A stretch of DNA of 64,000 nt. Source: Chryseobacterium camelliae (GTDB lineage: Bacteria; Bacteroidota; Bacteroidia; Flavobacteriales; Weeksellaceae). Below the pieces are notes generated by a model. The model searched no databases. It worked only from the letters and a program-made list of their open reading frames with translations, and was not told where the DNA came from. Positions within the stretch are counted from its first letter, which is position 1, and each line of letters begins with the position of its first letter. Shown here piece after piece: positions 26,835 through 35,287 of the stretch. A program made the position numbers and the translations under genes. The DNA is taken from NCBI RefSeq assembly GCF_002770595.1, contig NZ_CP022986.1, forward strand, positions 2,294,001 through 2,358,000, given 5' to 3'.

Positions 26835-26882
26835 GAATTGTATTTTATTAATTCCGATACCTCAGGATTTTTTAATCTAAAT

Positions 26883-27530
26883 TTATTTCCTTCTCAGAAA
26901 ATTGACCCCGTCCCGCAAAGGTAAAATAAGATTTTCAAAATCATCGTCTTTTGCAATCAAATCATTAAGCTCCCTGATGACCTGGGTTGCTTTCTGCTTC
27001 GGCTGATCTTCGAGCACTTTCCCGTACCAGAGTACATTGTCGAACAGAACCACAGAACCGGATTTTAACCGGTGCTTAATAAGCCTGAAATACTCCGCAT
27101 AGTTTTCTTTATCTGCATCAATGAAGACAAGATCAAAGACCTGATTTGTTTCTTTTAGGAATTCTTTGGCATCCTCAAGCCTGAAATCAATGCGGTCTGC
27201 ATATTCGCTTTCTGAGAAATATTTACGCGGAAGATAAGCAAGGTCTTCATTGATATCCAAAGTAGTAATTGTTCCGTCTTTGGACAGACCGGCAGCCAGG
27301 CATAAGGTAGCGTACCCCGTAAAGGTCCCGATTTCCAATACGTTCACAGGATTAAGCATTTGGGAAATAATGGTCAGGAGCCTTCCCTGCTGATAGCCGG
27401 AAATCATATGCGGCTGGGTGGTTTTATGATAGGTCTCGCGTCGTAGCCTTCTCAGGATTTCGGGTTCCGAAGAAGCATGGGTTTCGAGGTACCGGTCCAT
27501 TTCCGGATTTTTCTCTTCAAAAAAGCTCAT
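26883..27530 (-). CDS. Class I SAM-dependent O-methyltransferase
   Basis: A 215-residue enzyme of the caffeoyl-CoA/catechol O-methyltransferase type. The SAM site reads NVLEIGTFTGYATLCLA, the acidic second strand TTLDIN, and the metal-binding region DLVFIDADKENYAEYF with LFDNVLWYGKV. The acceptor is unknown. Its minus-strand -7 box is at 27553-27560. Confidence 0.9.
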   Translation of the reverse strand: MSFFEEKNPEMDRYLETHASSEPEILRRLRRETYHKTTQPHMISGYQQGRLLTIISQMLNPVNVLEIGTFTGYATLCLAAGLSKDGTITTLDINEDLAYLPRKYFSESEYADRIDFRLEDAKEFLKETNQVFDLVFIDADKENYAEYFRLIKHRLKSGSVVLFDNVLWYGKVLEDQPKQKATQVIRELNDLIAKDDDFENLILPLRDGVNFLRRK

Positions 27531-27552
27531 GTTAATTTATTCTTTGAACAGT

Positions 27553-27560
27553 CAAATGTA
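27553..27560 (-). promoter_or_regulatory. -7 element of the O-methyltransferase gene
   Basis: Minus-strand TACATTTG, 22 bases before the ATG. Confidence 0.55.
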
Positions 27561-27630
27561 CTTAAAAAATAGCAGGAAGGCATAGAGTTCATCTATCATA
27601 GCGACAAAAAAAGGCCACTTTTTGGAAAAA

Positions 27631-27670
27631 ACCGGGAAAACCCGGAGGCAAAATACCGTGAAAACCCGGA
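27631..27670 (+). repeat. Twin 16-bp operator-like repeats
   Basis: ACCGGGAAAACCCGGA (27631-27646) and ACCGTGAAAACCCGGA (27655-27670) match at 15 of 16 positions, 24 bases centre to centre. The first is a perfect CCGGG-AAAA-CCCGG inverted repeat. They sit just upstream of a plus-strand promoter-like element, as tandem regulator sites would. Confidence 0.65.
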
Positions 27671-27672
27671 TG

Positions 27673-27701
27673 TTTTTGCATTGAGCAATGATATACCTTT
27701 G
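27673..27701 (+). promoter_or_regulatory. Probable promoter of a small transcript
   Basis: TTTTTG (27673-27678) and TACCTTTG (27694-27701) resemble the -33/-7 pair, with a rather short 15-base spacer containing CATTG-AG-CAATG, a small inverted repeat. Confidence 0.5.
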
Positions 27702-27815
27702 CAAAAGAACAACGGGTAAAAACAATTAGAGGAACATCATGAAGGGGAAAAAAACAAAATTAACTAAGAATCAAAACAAGCATTGCCCTCGGGCAATGCT
27801 GTTTCTGTAAGAAAA
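27702..27815 (+). ncRNA. Predicted short transcript with a 23-codon ORF and terminal hairpin
   Basis: An RNA of about 100 nt would begin near 27707. It contains an A/G-rich sequence AGAGGAAC before an ATG, whose ORF MKGKKTKLTKNQNKHCPRAM plus three residues ends at 27810, and a hairpin of 10-bp arms (27779-27788, 27791-27800). The ORF runs through the hairpin. It could be a small regulatory RNA, a tiny basic peptide, or both. There is no strong T run after the hairpin. Confidence 0.35.
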
Positions 27816-27881
27816 GAACCGACCGAAATATCTTATTCATTTTTGCAACAAATCATTTCTATTTCATAGAACGATTTGATC

Positions 27882-27916
27882 AAAAAATAAATCCCGAAGC
27901 AATTCGGGATTTATTT
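27882..27916 (-). terminator. Terminator of the OmpA-like gene
   Basis: 14-bp perfect stem (27885-27898 with 27903-27916), 4-base loop, followed on the minus strand by a T run. Confidence 0.92.
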
Positions 27917-27935
27917 ATATAAGGATAAACTGTAT

Positions 27936-28769
27936 TTATTTCTTAGGCGTAATATCCATCAGCTTCATGAATTCATCCAGCTTAGGCATGATGATGATTT
28001 CTGTTCTTCTGTTTTCCGCTCTTCCCGTAACGCTCATGTTCGTCGCTTTAGGATTGTATTCTGAACGTCCGCCGGCAGTAATTCTTGAAGGATCAACCCC
28101 GAACTGGCTCTGTAAAATCTTGGCAACCGATGTAGCTCTTAAAGCAGAAAGGTCCCAGTTGTCTTTAGGCAGGTTAGCAGAGCTTAATGCTGCATTATCC
28201 GTGTTCCCTTCAATTAGTACGGAATATTTATCGTAATCATTGATTACCTTGGCTACTTTTCCTAGTACCTCCATGGCTGCAGGCATTACATTGTAATCTC
28301 CGGTTTTATACAGCATCTTGTCTGAAAGGGAAATCATTACCACTCCTTTCAGCACTTTCACCTGTACATCCTGATCTGAAACATTATCAAGGGATCTTTT
28401 CAGTTTGTTTGACAGGGCAAGGTTCAGGCTGTCATTTTTAGCATTGGTGGAGATCAGCTGTTTGATATACGAGTTGGAGGCATTGATCTCTCCCACAAGT
28501 TTGTCAATATTGGCTGAACTTTTACCCGTATTCGAAAGACAGGCATCCAGAGAGGATTTCAAAGCATCGTGCTGGCTTTTCAGCAAATTGTTTTCCCCGG
28601 TTAAAGCGGAATTCTGTGCTTTAAGGTCCTGAATTTCCCGTTGTCTTTCACCCACATTTTCAATACACTGCTTGTAATTGCTGCTCAAAGCATCATACTG
28701 CTTTTTACTGATACAAGATGTCATTCCCAACACCATTGCAGAAGCTGCTAAAATTTTAAAAATCTTCAT
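27936..28769 (-). CDS. OmpA-family peptidoglycan-binding lipoprotein
   Basis: A 277-residue lipoprotein. The chosen start gives MKIFKILAASAMVLGMTSC with lipobox Cys19; the longer reading from 28793 starts with a TTG that lies in the -7 box and is rejected. A coiled-coil stretch (about 35-110, with ALTGENNLLKSQHDALK) spaces the C-terminal OmpA domain, which shows VLIEGNTDN, WDLSALRATSVAKIL and the GRAENRRTEI motif that binds diaminopimelate. It likely tethers the outer membrane to the wall. Confidence 0.92.
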   Translation of the reverse strand: MKIFKILAASAMVLGMTSCISKKQYDALSSNYKQCIENVGERQREIQDLKAQNSALTGENNLLKSQHDALKSSLDACLSNTGKSSANIDKLVGEINASNSYIKQLISTNAKNDSLNLALSNKLKRSLDNVSDQDVQVKVLKGVVMISLSDKMLYKTGDYNVMPAAMEVLGKVAKVINDYDKYSVLIEGNTDNAALSSANLPKDNWDLSALRATSVAKILQSQFGVDPSRITAGGRSEYNPKATNMSVTGRAENRRTEIIIMPKLDEFMKLMDITPKK

Positions 28770-28790
28770 AAATAATCTTTTTAGACGAAC

Positions 28791-28798
28791 CAAAGTTA
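28791..28798 (-). promoter_or_regulatory. -7 element of the OmpA-like gene
   Basis: Minus-strand TAACTTTG, 21 bases before the ATG at 28769; decides the start codon. Confidence 0.6.
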
Positions 28799-28824
28799 TG
28801 GAAATTCATTTTAATTATAAGAAT

Positions 28825-28832
28825 TATCTTTG
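28825..28832 (+). promoter_or_regulatory. -7 element of tilS
   Basis: TATCTTTG; its TTG would be an in-frame start at 28830, which is therefore discounted in favour of ATG 28854. Confidence 0.6.
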
Positions 28833-28853
28833 CAGAAAGAAATCAGCAGTTTC

Positions 28854-30185
28854 ATGTTGGAAAAGGGGAATTTTGTACAGCAGCTGGGAAATCTGGTCGC
28901 ATCACCATCAGAGCACACCTACCTTCTGGCGGTAAGTGGCGGGGCAGATTCCATGGTTTTGGCACACCTGTTTAAACTCACGGGGCAGAGGTTTGAGATC
29001 GCTCATATCAACTACAGGCTCCGCGGGGAAGATTCGGACCTGGATCAGAAAGTGGTGCAGGATTTCTGTTCCCGGTCCAACATCCGAATGCATCTCTATA
29101 CCGTTACAGAAAAGGACCGGAAACCTGAACATTCCGTTCAGCTTTGGGCCAGGGAAATCCGGTATCGTTTTTTCCGGGAAATACAGGACCGGCACCAACT
29201 TGAATTCCTGGTTACCGCCCATCACCTGAATGACCAGCTGGAAACATTCATCATCAATCTTTCCAAAGCAGCCGGAATCAGGGGACTCAGCGGCATTCCT
29301 GCTTCGGCTAACGGCATCATAAGACCTTTACTTCCCTTTTCAAAAGAAGAGATTTATAGGTTTGCCCGGATCAACGGCATCGAATACAGGGAAGACCGGT
29401 CCAATGCTAAAAATGATTATCTGAGAAACAGTATCAGGAATGAAATAGTTCCGAAACTGATGACAACGCATGATGATTTCCTTGGAAATTTCAGGAAAAG
29501 CATTTCTTACCTGAACCAGGCTAAGGATTTTGTGGATGAACAGATCACAGCGATAGAAAATCTGATCTCTGTTTTTAACCAAGACTGTAAAATACTATCC
29601 AAGGAACAGCTCAGCCGGCAAAGTGATTTCGTAAAATTTGAAATCCTGAAAAAATACGGCTTTACGGCTGAAGAAGAAATACCTAAAATTTTCACTGCTG
29701 AAAACGGAAGCATTTTCTTTTCAAAAGAGTATCGGCTTACCGTATACAGGGATGAACTGACCTTTACATCGAATTATGAAAAACAGGATCAGAGAAATGA
29801 GACGGTTATCCTGACTGAAAATTTTGACTTTTCTGAAAACCGGATGGCGATTAATCTCGAAGATAATATAAATACCAACAGGGAAACGGATATTTCCTTT
29901 GAATGGGATTTTGACGCAGAAAAACTGACGTTTCCCCTGAAGCTGAGAAGGCAGCAGGCCGGTGATGAATTTTACCCATCAGCATTTTCCGGTAAAAAGA
30001 AAGTCTCCAAGTTTTTTAGGGACGAAAAATTATCTATTTTAGCGAGGCAAAAAATATGGATCCTGGCCGATGGCAACAATACCGTACTCGGGGTTGTTCC
30101 TTTAAGACAGGACAGGCGATATGAAGGTGATGGGAATACCGTTAAGATTCTCAAAATTTTTAACAAGAGACAACATGAAATTTAA
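28854..30185 (+). CDS. tilS: tRNA(Ile)-lysidine synthetase
   Basis: TilS converts C34 of the CAU-anticodon tRNA-Ile to lysidine so that it reads AUA. The PP-loop SGGADS is at residues 28-33 of the 443-residue product. INYRLRGEDSDLDQ, TAHHLNDQLETFIINLSKAAG and RPLLPFSKEEI follow in the usual order, and the C-terminal domain ends with KKKVSKFFRDEKL. The gene overlaps dsbD by 11 bases, so the two are co-translated. Confidence 0.94.
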   Translation: MLEKGNFVQQLGNLVASPSEHTYLLAVSGGADSMVLAHLFKLTGQRFEIAHINYRLRGEDSDLDQKVVQDFCSRSNIRMHLYTVTEKDRKPEHSVQLWAREIRYRFFREIQDRHQLEFLVTAHHLNDQLETFIINLSKAAGIRGLSGIPASANGIIRPLLPFSKEEIYRFARINGIEYREDRSNAKNDYLRNSIRNEIVPKLMTTHDDFLGNFRKSISYLNQAKDFVDEQITAIENLISVFNQDCKILSKEQLSRQSDFVKFEILKKYGFTAEEEIPKIFTAENGSIFFSKEYRLTVYRDELTFTSNYEKQDQRNETVILTENFDFSENRMAINLEDNINTNRETDISFEWDFDAEKLTFPLKLRRQQAGDEFYPSAFSGKKKVSKFFRDEKLSILARQKIWILADGNNTVLGVVPLRQDRRYEGDGNTVKILKIFNKRQHEI

Positions 30186-32244
30186 AAACTGGTTTTTATT
30201 AATCCTCTTATTCTTAGCTACCGGGATTAATGCACAGATAAAAAATCCTGTAAAATTCAAACTCACGGTCAACGACTTAGGCAATAACCAATACGAAGCG
30301 GTCCTGAATGCTACCATTGAAAACGGCTGGCATATTTATTCCAAAGACCTTCCGGAAGATACCGGAATCCCTACGGAATATAAGGTTTCCGGAAAAAATA
30401 TCGAACTGGTAGGAAAGTTTACGGAGACCGGAAAAAAGCATGAAGAGTTTTCCGAGGCTTTTGGTGGTACGATTGTCTATTACTCCAACGCTGCCGGGTT
30501 TAAACAGAAGTTTAAACTTAAAGATGCTGCCAAGCCCGGAGAAGTAGTGGCTGAAATTATGTATCAGACCTGTGACGACCGAGTATGCCTTGCGCCGAAT
30601 ACGCTTGAGTTCAATCAGAAAGTAACACCTAAAGGAGCTGTGGAGGAAACCGCTGTTGCAGAAACAGCACCGGAAACAAAAGATTCTGTTGCAACCACTG
30701 AAACCGTTACGGAAAATCCTTCAAAGACGGCTATTACCGTTACGGAAAGTTCAGCACTCGATCCGAAACAGCTGAAAATACAGTCTATCGATATCAAAAA
30801 TCCACTGACAGACTGCGGTACAGGATCTTCGAAAATCAATGAAAATTACTGGACATACCTTTTATTAGGATTCATCGGCGGGCTGATCGCACTGCTTACG
30901 CCATGCGTTTTCCCGATGATCCCTCTTACAGTTTCCTTTTTTACGAAAGGGAATAAAAATAAGGCTAAGGGCAAGCGTGATGCGCTGATCTATGGGTTCT
31001 TCATCCTGTTGATCTTTGTATTGCTCAGCGTACCTTTCCACCTGATTGACGGTATTGCAGGGAATGTTTTCAATGAAATCTCCACCAACGTGTGGCTGAA
31101 TATCGCATTCTTCATCATCTTTATTTTCTTTGCAGGAAGTTTCTTCGGATACTATGATATAACGCTGCCAAGCTCTATTGCCAACAAATCGTCCAAGGCA
31201 GAAGAAGCCGGTGGGATCATCGGGATTTTCTTTATGGCTTTAACGCTTGTGATTGTCTCATTCTCCTGTACCGGGCCTATCCTGGGAAGCCTATTAGGAA
31301 GCGCAATTACCGGTTCGGCTAATGTACCGATGCTGCTTACTTTTGCACTGGCAGGTTTCGGATTGGCATGGGCAGTGATTTTCGGGCTTCTGGCTTTATT
31401 CCCTCAAGCTTTACAGAGCCTTCCGAAATCCGGCGGCTGGATGAATACAGTAAAAGTAGTGTTAGGTTTTGTGGAACTGGCTCTTGCCCTGAAATTCCTT
31501 TCTAAAGCAGACCTTGTCTCCAAAACGTTCTTTATTAAGAGAGAGCTTTTCATCGCCATCTGGATTGTGATTGCCATAGGACTGGTGATTTACCTGTTCG
31601 GGCTGATCCGGTTTCCGCATGATGATAAAAAACCTAAGATTTCACTGACCAGAAAAATAACAGGACTGCTCGGGATCGGTTTTGTGATCTACCTGATCCA
31701 GGGAATGATTCCTGCTGAACGTCCGAAACTGCAGTTGCTGAGCGGAATTTTACCCCCGTTGAATGTCAGCTATTTCCATGATGAAAAAGACGGCATCCTG
31801 GGCATGCACCCGGAACACGATTTCTTTACGGCAATTGACCTCGCTAAAAAAGAAGGCAAGCCTATCCTGATCGACTTTACCGGCTATGGCTGTGAAAACT
31901 GCCGTAAAATGGAGGAATTTGTATGGAGCGAACCGGATATCCTGCCGATCCTCCAGAATGATGTAGTCCTCGCTTCTTTGTATGTGGATGATAAAGAAGA
32001 GCTTCCGGAAAATCAGAAGACCAAGATTGATCTTGGCGACGGGCAAATGAAAAAAGTAAAGACTATAGGAGACCGATGGAGCCTCTTCCAGACGGCTAAT
32101 TTCAACAACAATTCGCAGCCGCATTATGTACTGCTTACGCCGGACGGAAAAGTAATCAATACTCCGGTTTCAGGATACATGGAAAAAGATAAGTTCAAAA
32201 AATTCCTGGAATGCGGTGTGAGCTACTTCAAGAAAAATAAATAA
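30175..32244 (+). CDS. dsbD: Thiol:disulfide interchange protein DsbD
   Basis: DsbD passes electrons from cytoplasmic thioredoxin to the periplasm. With the start at 30175 the product (689 residues) opens with a proper signal peptide KFKNWFLLILLFLATGINAQ. An N-terminal DsbD-alpha-like domain (to about 145, with CDDRVCLAP) leads to the eight-helix CcdA-like core, with redox Cys in LTPCVFPMIPLTVSFF and FSCTGPILGS. The C-terminal thioredoxin domain has GCENCRK (Cys573, Cys576). A Thr/Glu-rich linker joins the first two parts. It overlaps tilS by 11 bases. Confidence 0.93.
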   Translation: MKFKNWFLLILLFLATGINAQIKNPVKFKLTVNDLGNNQYEAVLNATIENGWHIYSKDLPEDTGIPTEYKVSGKNIELVGKFTETGKKHEEFSEAFGGTIVYYSNAAGFKQKFKLKDAAKPGEVVAEIMYQTCDDRVCLAPNTLEFNQKVTPKGAVEETAVAETAPETKDSVATTETVTENPSKTAITVTESSALDPKQLKIQSIDIKNPLTDCGTGSSKINENYWTYLLLGFIGGLIALLTPCVFPMIPLTVSFFTKGNKNKAKGKRDALIYGFFILLIFVLLSVPFHLIDGIAGNVFNEISTNVWLNIAFFIIFIFFAGSFFGYYDITLPSSIANKSSKAEEAGGIIGIFFMALTLVIVSFSCTGPILGSLLGSAITGSANVPMLLTFALAGFGLAWAVIFGLLALFPQALQSLPKSGGWMNTVKVVLGFVELALALKFLSKADLVSKTFFIKRELFIAIWIVIAIGLVIYLFGLIRFPHDDKKPKISLTRKITGLLGIGFVIYLIQGMIPAERPKLQLLSGILPPLNVSYFHDEKDGILGMHPEHDFFTAIDLAKKEGKPILIDFTGYGCENCRKMEEFVWSEPDILPILQNDVVLASLYVDDKEELPENQKTKIDLGDGQMKKVKTIGDRWSLFQTANFNNNSQPHYVLLTPDGKVINTPVSGYMEKDKFKKFLECGVSYFKKNK

Positions 32245-32267
32245 TCCTGTTTTAAAGATTATACATG

Positions 32268-32297
32268 GCCCTGTCTGAATGACAGGGCATTTTTTTA
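32268..32297 (+). terminator. Terminator of tilS-dsbD
   Basis: GCCCTGTC (32268-32275) pairs with GACAGGGC (32281-32288), 5-base loop, then A and seven T. Confidence 0.93.
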
Positions 32298-32403
32298 TTG
32301 TGATGTTCCGGATACACAAAATGAATTTATACACAAACTACCAATTACTTATTTTAGGTATGGATTTTGTATTTTAAAAACAAAATAAATGTCATTTATC
32401 TAT

Positions 32404-32422
32404 CGTTTATCAATAAACGTTT
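32404..32422. promoter_or_regulatory. Inverted repeat before the orphan exbD
   Basis: CGTTTAT-CA-ATAAACG (32404-32419) overlapping the palindrome AAACGTTT (32415-32422), 21 bases before the ATG; could be an operator. No TAnnTTTG box was found here. Confidence 0.35.
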
Positions 32423-32442
32423 AACATTTAAAAATACAAACT

Positions 32443-32967
32443 ATGGCTGAAATTATTGCACAAGAGAAACAGGGCGGCAAACAGAGAAAAAAACTCATCA
32501 GAGTGGATATGACGCCTATGGTGGACCTGGGCTTCTTGCTGATTACCTTTTTTATGTTCACCACCAACTTTACCAAACCAAACGTCATGGACTTGGGATT
32601 GCCAGCAAAAGATCCGGATTCCCATCTTAAGAACCTTCCTGTGATCAAGGATCTGAACCAGGTTACCTTTATTTTAGGCAAAGACAATAAAGTTTTTTAC
32701 CATCAGAGCAATAAGAATGACCTGAATACAACGAATCTTAAAGAAACTGATTTTAACGGGATCCATATTTCAAAGATTATCTCAGAAGCGTATGACCAGG
32801 CCCCTAACAAAGATATTTTCACTATTATCATCAAACCTACCGATGATGCCAGTTACAAAAACTTTGTAGATATGCTGGATAATATCGCTATTTCCAAGAA
32901 AGACCGGTATGGCGTTACAGACATTAAACCCTGGGAAAAGAAAGTTTACGAAGACTTAACAAAATAA
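32443..32967 (+). CDS. exbD: Orphan ExbD-family protein
   Basis: A 174-residue ExbD close to the second ExbD of the Ton operon: the two share VDMTPMVDLGFLLITFFMFT, then KPNVMDLGLPAK and the IIKPTDDASYKNFVDMLDNI region. The motor Asp is kept. No exbB or tonB is adjacent, so it must join an ExbB made elsewhere. It has its own terminator and appears to be a duplication of the operon gene (15854-16423). Confidence 0.9.
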   Translation: MAEIIAQEKQGGKQRKKLIRVDMTPMVDLGFLLITFFMFTTNFTKPNVMDLGLPAKDPDSHLKNLPVIKDLNQVTFILGKDNKVFYHQSNKNDLNTTNLKETDFNGIHISKIISEAYDQAPNKDIFTIIIKPTDDASYKNFVDMLDNIAISKKDRYGVTDIKPWEKKVYEDLTK

Positions 32968-32973
32968 CCACTG

Positions 32974-33001
32974 AGAGCATTTTTAAAGATGCTCTTTTTT
33001 G
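32974..33001 (+). terminator. Terminator of the orphan exbD
   Basis: AGAGCAT (32974-32980) with ATGCTCT (32989-32995), 8-base loop, then six T. Confidence 0.85.
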
Positions 33002-33030
33002 TTTACTTTTGAGAAAGATATTTTATACTG

Positions 33031-33534
33031 ATGAAAAAGATTTTACCTGCATTGGCTATTACAGCACTGGTCATTTCATGTTCTAAAAAAGAGACAAAGC
33101 CTGGCTCCCAGGAGAAAGACAGCATACAGATTGTTGATTCCATTAACAAGGCAAGAACGAAGATCAATGACAGCATCCGCTCACAAAACCGGTTCAGGGA
33201 TTTCAGCGGAAGCCACAAGTTTACCCATAATCTGATCAAGACGCCTGGTTCCGTGAACTTCAGCAAAATCAGCGGAGAGGCAGATCATTACGATGTTTCC
33301 GGAACCATCACATCCGGTAAAAATAAAGTGACCATCAAAGGTTTCATGGCCGTTGTTTCAGATAATCACATGAATTTTACGGGAGAAATATCCCAGAACA
33401 TCAGTGAAGACGGAAAGGCTTACACCAGGAAAGGCACCAAAACGTTTTCATCCAAAGACGGCGGTAAAACCTACAGGCTTCAGGATATGGTGAATGGTTC
33501 GGGATTTGTTGATTATATTGATATTCATTTTTAA
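33031..33534 (+). CDS. Hypothetical lipoprotein
   Basis: A 167-residue lipoprotein with lipobox LVISC (Cys17), a charged linker and a beta-rich C-terminal domain (FSKISGEADHYDVSGTITSG). I do not recognise the family. It precedes the alpha/beta hydrolase gene by 9 bases and is probably cotranscribed with it. Confidence 0.75.
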   Translation: MKKILPALAITALVISCSKKETKPGSQEKDSIQIVDSINKARTKINDSIRSQNRFRDFSGSHKFTHNLIKTPGSVNFSKISGEADHYDVSGTITSGKNKVTIKGFMAVVSDNHMNFTGEISQNISEDGKAYTRKGTKTFSSKDGGKTYRLQDMVNGSGFVDYIDIHF

Positions 33535-33543
33535 AATAAAGAT

Positions 33544-34326
33544 ATGCTGAATTTTGAAAGGAAAGGAAACGGAATAGAGGTATTGGTCCTCCTCCACGGA
33601 TTCATGGAAAACCTCTCAGTATGGAAAGATATGGAGCCTTACCTGTCTGAAGATTTCTCACTTTTAAAAATAGACCTTCCGGGCCACGGGCAGTCGGATA
33701 TCCTTGCGGATACCCATACAATGGAAATGATGGCAGAAGAGGTGAAAAACGTGGTGGATCAGCACCATCTGGAAAAAATTCATCTTCTGGGGCATTCTAT
33801 GGGAGGCTATGTTTCCCTTGCCTTTGCAGAACGATATCCGGAGAACTTAAAAAGCCTGACGCTTTTCTTCTCCAGCTACCTGGCTGATGATGATGAAAAG
33901 AAAGAACAGCGCATCAAGAGCTACCGCATCATTAAAGATGCATTCAGTCATTATGCAAAAGCAGGAATCCCGAATTTATTCAATCCCAACGAAAAGGACA
34001 TCCTGGAAGGCAAAATAGAAACAGCCTTGGAAACAGCCTTATCTACGAATCCTCTCGGCGCTTTAGCCTGTGTAAAAGGCATGGTGGAAAGGACGGATAA
34101 GAAGCACATTATGGATTCTCTCGAATCTAAGATTTTAGTTTTGGCCGGCAAGCACGACCAGGCTGTAAAAACAGAAGCTGTTATCAAAGGCCTGCCGGAC
34201 CGTACCAATATCAAATCCTATGTCGTAGACTGCGGGCACAACGGCCATTGGGAAAAGCCTGCAATATGCGCGCAGATCATCAATACAGAGCTGCTCCATA
34301 ACCTGCCCAAAAAACTGGTCCTCTAA
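33544..34326 (+). CDS. Alpha/beta-fold hydrolase
   Basis: A 260-residue hydrolase with oxyanion loop VLLHGFMENLSVW, DLPGHGQS, nucleophile elbow GHSMGG (Ser near 85), and the C-terminal VLAGKHDQAV (Asp) and DCGHNGHWEKP (His) segments completing the triad. The substrate is unknown; the cap region and overall pattern resemble BioH/MenH-type enzymes. Patatin follows 9 bases later. Confidence 0.9.
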   Translation: MLNFERKGNGIEVLVLLHGFMENLSVWKDMEPYLSEDFSLLKIDLPGHGQSDILADTHTMEMMAEEVKNVVDQHHLEKIHLLGHSMGGYVSLAFAERYPENLKSLTLFFSSYLADDDEKKEQRIKSYRIIKDAFSHYAKAGIPNLFNPNEKDILEGKIETALETALSTNPLGALACVKGMVERTDKKHIMDSLESKILVLAGKHDQAVKTEAVIKGLPDRTNIKSYVVDCGHNGHWEKPAICAQIINTELLHNLPKKLVL

Positions 34327-34335
34327 TAGCAGTGC

Positions 34336-35127
34336 ATGGGTTTGTTTTCCTTTAAAAAAAAGAAACCGGTCATCGGACTTACGCTTTCCGGTGGCGGAAT
34401 GCGGGGAATTGCCCATATTGCAGTGCTTAAGGCGCTGGAAGAATACAACCTCAGGCCGGATATCATCTCCGGGACCAGCGCAGGCTCTCTGATTGCAGCC
34501 TTTTATGCATTTGGAAAAACGCCTGACGAGATGCTTGACATCGTAAGGAAGACCACTTTTTTCTCCCGTTCCTATTTAAGGCTTTCAAAAAACGGGATTT
34601 TCAGTTCCAATTTTATTCTTAAACTTCTGACCGAACATTTTCCGGAAGACAATTTCAGCATTTTGAAAATGCCGGTATACGTTGCTGCCACAGAAATGAC
34701 TCATGGTATTGTAGATTTCTTTTCAGAAGGTGAGCTGTTTGCCCCGCTATTAGCTTCTTCCAGCGTTCCGTTTGTCCTGCCTCCCGTAAGGATGGGTACA
34801 AAGATTTATGTAGACGGCGGCGTCCTGGATAACCTTCCAATAGAGCCGATCATGGATCAATGTGATTTCCTGATCGCATCCCACGTTAATTCGATCACCT
34901 ATGATGAACTGAGCAACATGAGCCTCATGAAAGAGTTCGACAGGATTTTACACCTGGCTATTGCCAAATCTGTCTATTCAAAAGTGAAGCACTGCGATAT
35001 TTTCCTGGATCCTCCCAAAATGACACAATTCAGCCTGTTCAATAAAAAATTTATTGATGTCATGTGCGAGGAAGTCTATGCATATACCTGTAATGAACTT
35101 GAGGAGAAGGGGTATAAAAGAGTCTGA
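34336..35127 (+). CDS. Patatin-like phospholipase
   Basis: A 263-residue lipid acyl hydrolase with the Ser-Asp dyad: oxyanion loop GGGMRG (19-24), nucleophile GTSAG (Ser48) and DGG (Asp near 160). No signal peptide, so it acts on the inside, as in the RssA group. It is last in a short run lipoprotein-hydrolase-patatin. Confidence 0.92.
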   Translation: MGLFSFKKKKPVIGLTLSGGGMRGIAHIAVLKALEEYNLRPDIISGTSAGSLIAAFYAFGKTPDEMLDIVRKTTFFSRSYLRLSKNGIFSSNFILKLLTEHFPEDNFSILKMPVYVAATEMTHGIVDFFSEGELFAPLLASSSVPFVLPPVRMGTKIYVDGGVLDNLPIEPIMDQCDFLIASHVNSITYDELSNMSLMKEFDRILHLAIAKSVYSKVKHCDIFLDPPKMTQFSLFNKKFIDVMCEEVYAYTCNELEEKGYKRV

Positions 35128-35152
35128 GGGTTTGAGAGATGGAGGGTTTGAG
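35126..35152. repeat. Direct repeat GAGGGTTTGAG x2
   Basis: Two identical 11-bp copies (35126-35136, 35142-35152) at the end of the patatin gene and just beyond; minor. The rest of 35128-35287 shows no clear signal. Confidence 0.6.
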
Positions 35153-35287
35153 TGTAATAGGAATTGAATGTTTTAAGTTTTACATGAACATAATTCGGAT
35201 TGCCGGAATAACCTGATGAGCAAATTATTACGGATACGATATTATTTATTCGACTGATTAGATTATCAGGCCTTTAGCCTTTTCTCT

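Larger units (their letters stand above)
27531..27935. other. Gene-free 405-bp interval with regulatory structure
   Basis: No conventional gene is seen. From left to right it holds the O-methyltransferase promoter (minus, 27553-27560), two 16-bp repeats (27631-27670), a plus-strand -7 box (27694-27701), a 23-codon ORF (27739-27810), a 10-bp hairpin (27779-27800) and the ompA-like gene terminator (27882-27916). Confidence 0.7.
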
